Notes under the pieces: model-generated | What the model was told of the DNA's origin: nothing | What the model saw: the letters and a program-made list of their open reading frames with translations, nothing else | The model's database searches: none | Translations under genes and position numbers: made by a program | Source: Tildeniella nuda ZEHNDER 1965/U140 | Lineage (GTDB): Bacteria; Cyanobacteriota; Cyanobacteriia; Leptolyngbyales; Leptolyngbyaceae | Direction of reading: 5' to 3' | NCBI GenBank assembly: GCA_019358895.1 | Contig: JAHHIG010000003.1 | Coordinates: 1-64,000 of the forward strand | DNA length: 64,000 bases | Part shown: piece after piece, positions 58,808-64,000 of the stretch | Position numbering within the stretch: the stretch's first letter is position 1 | Layout: each line of letters opens with the position of its first letter

Positions 58808-59890
58808 CTAATCAACAGCAACCACTGATCGCTGGTACGTGTTCGCTTTGGCAAGACAACCTGCCAGCGATCGCAGCATGTCAGCGGTAGTAGTGAAATC
58901 GACACAGGCATCTGTAATGCTTTGACCGTACACCAGGTCGCTTAAATCCTTGGGAAGTTTCTGATTCCCTGCCACCAGATGACTTTCAATCATCACCCCC
59001 ATCAGATGGTGAGAGCCTGCTGTTACCTGGTCAGCAAGGTTTTGCAGCGCGATCGGCTGGTGTGTGTAGTCCTTACCTGCATTGTCGTGGCTACAATCGA
59101 CCATCACTCGTGGATTTAACCCGTGCTCCGCTAATTCAGCAGCGGCTTTTTCAACGTGAATCGGGGCGTAGTTAGGACCGTGTTTGCCACCCCGCAGCAC
59201 CAGATGCGTATCGGGTGTACCCGTGGTCGTGACGATGCTGGCTAAACCGTGAAAATTGATGCCCAAAAAGCGATGAGGTTGGCTAGCAGCCAGCATCGCG
59301 TTCACAGCAATACGAAACCCACCATCGGTACCGTTTTTGAAGCCCACAGGCATGGATAGCCCCGATGCCATTTCTCGGTGCGTTTGGCTTTCGGTCGTCC
59401 GGGCACCGATCGCGGTCCAGGAAATCACATCAGCGATGTATTGCGGAATAATTGGATCGAGCAGTTCGGTGGCAGCAGGAAGTCCCAAATGCGCAAGGTC
59501 TAACAACAGCCTGCGTGCCCGACGCAATCCTGTGTTGATATCAAAGCTTCCATCTAAGTGAGGATCGTTGATCAGCCCTTTCCAGCCGATCGTCGTGCGA
59601 GGTTTCTCAAAGTAGACCCGCATCACAATTTCGAGCTGATCCGCTAACTCTTCACGCAAAGCTGCCAGCCGTTCACCATAGGCGTAAGCTGCATCAACGT
59701 CGTGAATCGAGCAGGGTCCAACGATCACCAGCAATCGTCTGTCTTCGCTCCGCAGAATATTACGGATGCGATCGCGGGTTTCGGTCACTAAAACCGATGC
59801 TTTCTCAGTAATGGGCAATTCGCTGTGAATAAACGCTGGACTCAGCAGCGGACGCGTTTCAATAACGTGGAGATCGGAAGTCTTAGGCAT
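58808..59890 (-). CDS. aroG: 3-deoxy-7-phosphoheptulonate (DAHP) synthase, class I
   Basis: This enzyme condenses PEP and erythrose 4-phosphate, the first step of the shikimate pathway. The product is 360 residues of the AroF/G/H type. Visible motifs are VIVGPCSIHD near 54, RVYFEKPRTTIGWKGLINDPHLDGSFDIN (substrate binding), FKNGTDGG near 193, LRGGKHGPNY near 245, and MVDCSHDNAGKD with a metal-binding His. It lies downstream of tyrA and HPPD on the same strand, separated from tyrA by 412 bases of repeat-rich spacer. It probably boosts flux to 4-hydroxyphenylpyruvate for the adjacent pathway. Confidence 0.94.
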   Translation of the reverse strand: MPKTSDLHVIETRPLLSPAFIHSELPITEKASVLVTETRDRIRNILRSEDRRLLVIVGPCSIHDVDAAYAYGERLAALREELADQLEIVMRVYFEKPRTTIGWKGLINDPHLDGSFDINTGLRRARRLLLDLAHLGLPAATELLDPIIPQYIADVISWTAIGARTTESQTHREMASGLSMPVGFKNGTDGGFRIAVNAMLAASQPHRFLGINFHGLASIVTTTGTPDTHLVLRGGKHGPNYAPIHVEKAAAELAEHGLNPRVMVDCSHDNAGKDYTHQPIALQNLADQVTAGSHHLMGVMIESHLVAGNQKLPKDLSDLVYGQSITDACVDFTTTADMLRSLAGCLAKANTYQRSVVAVD

Positions 59891-60302
59891 GTGGGTGTCA
59901 AGAGTTCAGTGGAGAACCTTAGCAGTTGGTTATCAAGAATGATTGGCAGAAAGTATTAGTATCAGAAAATTCAAGGTGCTTACAGAAAATTCAAGGTGCT
60001 TACAGATGTTCCAAACTACTGACGGGTTGAATAGTGGCAGCAAACCCAAACCGCTTTGATAGTGCTAACACTACATAGCCCATTTTACAAAAGATCGTGC
60101 CTATCGACTGATCCAGAGTTGAGCAGTCAGCTTGGAGTACCGCGTACTCAAACCGTGTGCATTGGTCAAGTATGTGCCAATACTTGGCAAGTGGTCGTGT
60201 GGAGGCGATCACTGGTTGCCAATCTTCCTCTACACCCACTCCCTACTCCCTACTCCCTACTCCCCACCCCCGCAGAATGCAGTCGTCTAGGTCTTGACTC
60301 AA
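59891..60302. other. 412-bp spacer between tyrA and aroG
   Basis: It holds a 20-bp perfect tandem duplication (CAGAAAATTCAAGGTGCTTA, 59963-60002) and (CCCTACT)3 heptamers at 60241-60261. No gene is supported. The spacer breaks the otherwise tight tyrA-HPPD grouping. Confidence 0.75.
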
Positions 60303-61409
60303 TTATCGGCAAACTGGCTCAGCCTTAACTTTCGCCTCACATTCATTTGCAGCCAGCAACGTGCTCAGTTGATTGATGACATGGTTGCTTTCCTCCAGTG
60401 CTCGCGGTGCCTCTTGCCCAAACGCCCTATGAGCAGTTTCAAACTCAGCGATCAAAGCGGCTCGATCGCCTTGCGCCAGCAGTTTGGCTAGACGATCGGA
60501 CGTTTCGACTAGCCGCTGAATTGCCTCACAGCGCTCATCGGATGCCAACAAAATATCGATATAAAGTGCGGCGCTTTGTGCCAACAGGCGACTCACCGTA
60601 TTGATTTCAATGCGGTAGAGCGGACTGGCAAATTCCAGGCTGCGCTCAATATCAATGCCCTCTTCTGCCAGAAAAGCCCCTAGCGTCAAGTTGGCAAAGA
60701 AGCGAATCGCCTGCACTGCCACCATCATGCGATCGTGCTCTTCGGGTGTACTGCTAATAAGCTTGCCACCATCCGCTTCCATTAAATCCAGCAACCACTG
60801 ACTCGCCGAGGGGTTACGTCCTGGGCAAATCACTACTTTCTGTCCTAAAAAGGAGCTGGCACCCGGACCAAACATGGGATGAAGACCCAAAACGGGACCC
60901 GTGTGGCATTCCATCATCGTTTGCACAACAGTAACCTTCGTACTGGCAATATCCGCCAGCGTCGTCGTTGGAGCAAGGTAAGGGGCAACCTTCCGAATCA
61001 CTGCTACTGTCGCCTTGAGCGGTACACAAAGGAGCACCAAATCGGCATTACCGAGCAGACCATCGGCATCATCCCAACCGTCATACTCCAGCACGCTCAC
61101 GTGATGACCAGCGGCAGACAGACGATCGACAAAAAAGCGCCCCATCAAGCCGCATCCACCAACGACAGTGATGCGACGCGGCTCAATGACCGGATGAAGT
61201 GATGATGCCTTGGCTAAGGCTGCCATGCAGCTAGTGACGATGCTGCTCCAGATATGGTCTGGAACACCAGCCTGTGCTAGTTGTGGCTGGTAACTGACTA
61301 GTTGCTTCTGCCTTGGAGTTGTCTCTAGCGTTGCTAGCAGTGAGAGTCGATCGCCCAGCAGTTTAATTAACGTTTGATCCAGTTGTTGAAGCTTTTCAGG
61401 GGTGTTCAT
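60303..61409 (-). CDS. tyrA: Prephenate dehydrogenase, T-protein type, with degenerate chorismate-mutase domain
   Basis: This enzyme oxidatively decarboxylates prephenate to 4-hydroxyphenylpyruvate with NAD(P)+. The product is 368 residues from the ATG at 61409. Residues 1-70 are the remnant of an E. coli-like chorismate-mutase domain (LDQTLIKLLGDRLSLLA), but the central catalytic stretch is missing. Residues 80-110 are the Rossmann fold (VVGGCGLMG, 83-90), and the catalytic His177 lies in LGLHPMFGP. Most cyanobacteria have a shorter arogenate dehydrogenase, so this gene is likely an extra, transferred copy serving a special pathway. A GTG at 61448 would add 13 residues. It is 54 bases downstream of HPPD. 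Confidence 0.88.
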   Translation of the reverse strand: MNTPEKLQQLDQTLIKLLGDRLSLLATLETTPRQKQLVSYQPQLAQAGVPDHIWSSIVTSCMAALAKASSLHPVIEPRRITVVGGCGLMGRFFVDRLSAAGHHVSVLEYDGWDDADGLLGNADLVLLCVPLKATVAVIRKVAPYLAPTTTLADIASTKVTVVQTMMECHTGPVLGLHPMFGPGASSFLGQKVVICPGRNPSASQWLLDLMEADGGKLISSTPEEHDRMMVAVQAIRFFANLTLGAFLAEEGIDIERSLEFASPLYRIEINTVSRLLAQSAALYIDILLASDERCEAIQRLVETSDRLAKLLAQGDRAALIAEFETAHRAFGQEAPRALEESNHVINQLSTLLAANECEAKVKAEPVCR

Positions 61410-61463
61410 CGTCACTACCAAGTGGGGAGAATCGTTGTATGCACTCACAGCAGCCTGGTTCGT

Positions 61464-62549
61464 TCAGAGATTGCCTCGTGCTGCCTGTTCACGCTCCAGC
61501 GCCACAAAGAGCGATTTGAAATTACCCGCGCCAAAACCGCGTGAACCGTGTCGTTCAATAATTTCAAAAAACAGCGTCGGTCGATCGCCCACTGGTTTTG
61601 TAAACAGTTGCAAGAGATAACCATCGTCATCGCGATCGACCAAAATCCCTAGCTCCGCCAGTTGTTTCACTGGAATCTCCAGCTCACTTACCCAGTCTTC
61701 CAGGTTGTCATAATAGGTCTTGGGAATAGGCAGAAATTCAACGCCAGCCTGCTTTAACTGAATCACCGTTTGGACAATATCATCGGTTGTCAGCCCAAGA
61801 TGCTGAATGCCCGGTCCATAATGAAAATCTAAATATTCCTGAATTTGAGATTTACGTCGTCCTGGTGCTGGCTCATTGATATTGATAATTGTTTTGCTAC
61901 CGTTTTCCAGCACTTTTGACATTAGAGCTGAATATTCGGTTGAAATCGCGTGATCATCAAAATGCATCCGCACATCAAAGCCCATCGCTTTCACAAAATA
62001 GTTCACCCAACGATCCATTGCGCCGTATTCAACATTGCCAACAATGTGATCAACACGTGTTAACCCAACTCCATTGGTGGGCGTTGATGATCGAGCGACA
62101 AAACCCGGTGCAAAATTATCAAGATAGTCGCTGCGATCGATAAATTTAACTAAGACATCCCCAAACGCACGAATGGCAGCATAGCGTAAGACACCATATT
62201 CGTCTTCGTGGTCAGTGGGCGGAATGGCTCCGATCGCGCCACGAGCCACTGCTTGCTTGTAGGCACTAGTTACATCTGAGACTTGTAAAGCAATGACAGC
62301 AACGGTATCTCCGTGCTTCAAAACGCTCTGCGCGATCGCGTACTCTGCACTCAACGCTGAGCTTAAGACAAAGCGAATATCTCCCTGTTCCAGGAGATAA
62401 GATGTCACTTTACGATCGCCTGTCTCCAACCCTCGATAAGCAGTGGTTGTAAAGCCAAAACACTTAGAGTAAACAAGCGCTGCTTGCTTAGCATTGCCAA
62501 CATAAAACTCCAGATGATCAAGCCCTTTAATTGGATAATTATCGTTCAT
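61464..62549 (-). CDS. hppD: 4-hydroxyphenylpyruvate dioxygenase (HPPD)
   Basis: This Fe(II) dioxygenase converts 4-hydroxyphenylpyruvate to homogentisate, a precursor of tocopherols and other products. The product is 361 residues from the ATG at 62549 (GAAAG upstream). It has two vicinal-oxygen-chelate halves. The metal ligands are His168 (RVDHIVG), His250 (GIQHLGL) and Glu329 (LFFEIIER). Phe344 in GFGAGNFKSL favours HPPD over 4-hydroxymandelate synthase, which has Ile there. Asn223 stands where HPPDs usually have Pro (FPINEP). It resembles the bacterial type rather than the divergent cyanobacterial homologue. It heads the tyrA-aroG run. Confidence 0.93.
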   Translation of the reverse strand: MNDNYPIKGLDHLEFYVGNAKQAALVYSKCFGFTTTAYRGLETGDRKVTSYLLEQGDIRFVLSSALSAEYAIAQSVLKHGDTVAVIALQVSDVTSAYKQAVARGAIGAIPPTDHEDEYGVLRYAAIRAFGDVLVKFIDRSDYLDNFAPGFVARSSTPTNGVGLTRVDHIVGNVEYGAMDRWVNYFVKAMGFDVRMHFDDHAISTEYSALMSKVLENGSKTIININEPAPGRRKSQIQEYLDFHYGPGIQHLGLTTDDIVQTVIQLKQAGVEFLPIPKTYYDNLEDWVSELEIPVKQLAELGILVDRDDDGYLLQLFTKPVGDRPTLFFEIIERHGSRGFGAGNFKSLFVALEREQAARGNL

Positions 62550-63338
62550 AGTAGTTCTTTCTGCGATGATAGAAAAAGCCTTTAAGTCAACCAAGCCTCA
62601 GGACTCATTTCGAGTTTTATCGACTTGATTGCATCACTCTATTTGCTCCCTCAAGGAAGCGCCTAGTGTAACTACTCAGTCTTCATCAAAAAGTAAGGCT
62701 TTGTGAAGATTGACTAAAACCCATGTTTGACAGCAGTTTGGGCTTATTTGCAAAGAGACATAAAGTTTGGTGTCCTCAATTTGGGACAGTTTCGACCGAG
62801 AATTTACAGAAAGTTTAAATCCAATCACCTCAGTATTATTACTGACAAGTCAGCAGAAGCTGTATGGTGTCTGCGATCGCCGCTGCGCTTCGTTTTACTT
62901 CCTGATCACACAACCAGCAACTTGTATTGTCCTGATGAACTTTCTGAAGAACAGTGGCTGCTGCAAATAAAGTCATGTTAGCTTCCATGAATTGTGATTG
63001 ATCCCCCCAATATCATCTACCCAGCTACGCTTGGAAAGCTGTTGCTGTGATAGCTGTCTATTTCTTACTAAGCTTTAAACGCTGATGTCAGCTATTAGCT
63101 AAGGGTGCTTTTTGCCGCGATCGAGCATTGATGTGAACGCTTAAGGTCTAACAATGTTGCCGATTGCCAGAGCTTCATACATCGCTTATCAATTTTAGGG
63201 AATTTTAATAGTTTGAATGACAATGCTCCACTGATTCAGGGCTAAGTCTAAAACTTGCAATTGTTGGAAATTAAGCACAATTCTTCATTCGTGTGAGCAC
63301 GTTTGAACAGCTTGCTGTGTACATTTAGGAGTCTTATT
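62550..63338. other. 790-bp divergent spacer between HPPD and the NRPS-like gene
   Basis: No convincing gene is seen. Open frames at 62727-62981 lack a ribosome-binding site and family features. Promoters for the HPPD-tyrA-aroG run and for the NRPS-like gene should both lie here. AGTCTTCA (62678-62685) can pair with parts of TGAAGATTGACT (62703-62714). Confidence 0.55.
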
Positions 63339-64000
63339 ATGGTTGCCACTAACGAAAGATCGGTTTCTTTAACTGAAAATTTAGTAATCAAGCCTGAACC
63401 AACCTCAGTACCGATAGATTTACTAACGGTAAGCGCGCCAACGCAACCATCAATTCTTATTCAAGACGACGATCGCCAAACTGTTCCTCAGCAAAAAATT
63501 GTTTTAGAAAAAACGGATGACCGCGACCACTCGGTGGTACAGTTGCCCAGCGATTTTCTCAAAACGCCTACAACAACCTATCAACCCAAATATTGTGCGC
63601 TCACTTTACCTGATCAATTGATTAAGGCTTTGCAAGCGCAGGCGCAACACGATGATATTGATGAGCGATCGTTCTTACTGGCAGCATTCAATGCCCTACT
63701 GTACCGCTACACACAGCAGGAAACGATTGATCTGGAATTAACACTTCCCATTAAGAAAACTAACGGCACTGACACAGTAGAAATTTGCTCGCAGCTCCAT
63801 AGTGAATTAAGTGTTCATGCACTCATTGGGCAAATCTCGACGACACTCAATGACGTTCAATATTCACTCAACACGCCGTCACTTCAAGCTCAACCTGATG
63901 CACCATTCAACGCCCGTAGATCATTACCAATTGCGGTTACGTTCGTTGAAGATTTTTTCCGCATCGAAGGTAAAGAACAGCTAGTGTCAGAGTTTCAGCC
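63339..64000 (+). CDS. Start of a large NRPS-like protein (partial, open at the window end)
   Basis: The frame begins at ATG 63339 with TTAGGAG 8 bases upstream and stays open to the last base (at least 220 residues). About 60 poorly conserved residues precede a segment that matches the middle of NRPS condensation domains: LPSDF, then TLPDQLIKALQAQA, and LLAAFNALLYRYTQQETIDLELTLPI. The first half, with the HHxxxDG catalytic motif, is missing, so this is a truncated condensation domain as seen before some initiation modules. An adenylation domain would be expected next, beyond the window. It diverges from HPPD. Confidence 0.8.
   Translation, partial: MVATNERSVSLTENLVIKPEPTSVPIDLLTVSAPTQPSILIQDDDRQTVPQQKIVLEKTDDRDHSVVQLPSDFLKTPTTTYQPKYCALTLPDQLIKALQAQAQHDDIDERSFLLAAFNALLYRYTQQETIDLELTLPIKKTNGTDTVEICSQLHSELSVHALIGQISTTLNDVQYSLNTPSLQAQPDAPFNARRSLPIAVTFVEDFFRIEGKEQLVSEFQ

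Noticed and set aside
61464-62549. 4-hydroxymandelate synthase (hydroxyphenylglycine pathway) instead of HPPD
   Set aside because: The C-terminal GFGAGNFKSL with Phe344 and the EPAPGRRKSQI segment are HPPD-like. HmaS has Ile at that Phe position and a different segment. No hmo or hpgT homologue is visible nearby.
62727-62981. 84-residue frame between HPPD and the NRPS-like gene
   Set aside because: There is no ribosome-binding site, no motif, and an overlapping alternative frame of equal quality.

Overview
This window is chromosomal DNA of a cyanobacterium, probably filamentous. It carries allophycocyanin genes (apcA, apcB, apcC), the circadian input gene ldpA, ndhN, ycf66 and an R3H/Ycf45-type ATPase. 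The octamer GCGATCGC (HIP1) recurs throughout, and short heptamer repeats (STRR type) fill many gaps between genes. The ribosomal-protein cluster has the cyanobacterial layout: it opens with rplC, lacks rpsJ, rpsN, rpmD and rpsD, and includes rpoA, truA, rplM, rpsI, rpmE and prfA.

Layout. 0.3-7.2 kb: a small DUF7219-like protein, a UDP-GlcNAc 2-epimerase, a small membrane protein, glutathione reductase, Dps, and a Ser/Thr kinase with TPRs. 7.2-12.7 kb: a sparse accessory stretch with hypothetical proteins and rsmE. 12.8-16.8 kb (minus strand): ndhN, ldpA and the R3H ATPase as one likely operon. 17.4-35.2 kb (plus strand): the ribosomal-protein supercluster. 35.2-36.2 kb: a gene-free kilobase dense in hairpins, leading into a 1760-residue caspase-like/nSTAND/WD40 protein. 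41.6-49.4 kb: gnd, ycf66, an unusual cytosine-deaminase-like amidohydrolase, a possible fibrillin-like protein, a pentapeptide-repeat protein and cbiB. 49.6-51.2 kb: apcA-apcB-apcC without an adjacent apcE. 51.4-57.6 kb (minus strand): two DUF2231 membrane proteins, ctaC, ctaD, ctaE and a GMC oxidoreductase. CtaC has lost the CuA ligands, which marks the ARTO type of terminal oxidase. 57.9-64 kb: a methyltransferase, then a minus-strand run of HPPD, TyrA and DAHP synthase, facing the start of a large NRPS-like gene that runs off the window.

The most interesting points are these. (1) A 4-hydroxyphenylpyruvate/homogentisate supply set diverges from an NRPS whose first recognisable segment is a partial condensation domain. 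(2) The ARTO-type oxidase operon holds a pair of His-containing DUF2231 proteins, and its ctaD gene is bracketed by inverted copies of a roughly 110-bp repeat. (3) The caspase-nSTAND-WD40 protein sits behind an unusually structured leader region. (4) STRR repeats repeatedly coincide with gene ends and supply C-terminal codons and stop codons, including inside the ribosomal operon. (5) Two copies of a nested-palindrome interspersed element lie downstream of prfA and of the methyltransferase. (6) cbiB appears to need a non-canonical start codon.

All calls come from reading the sequence. No database search was run, and family assignments rest on remembered motifs.
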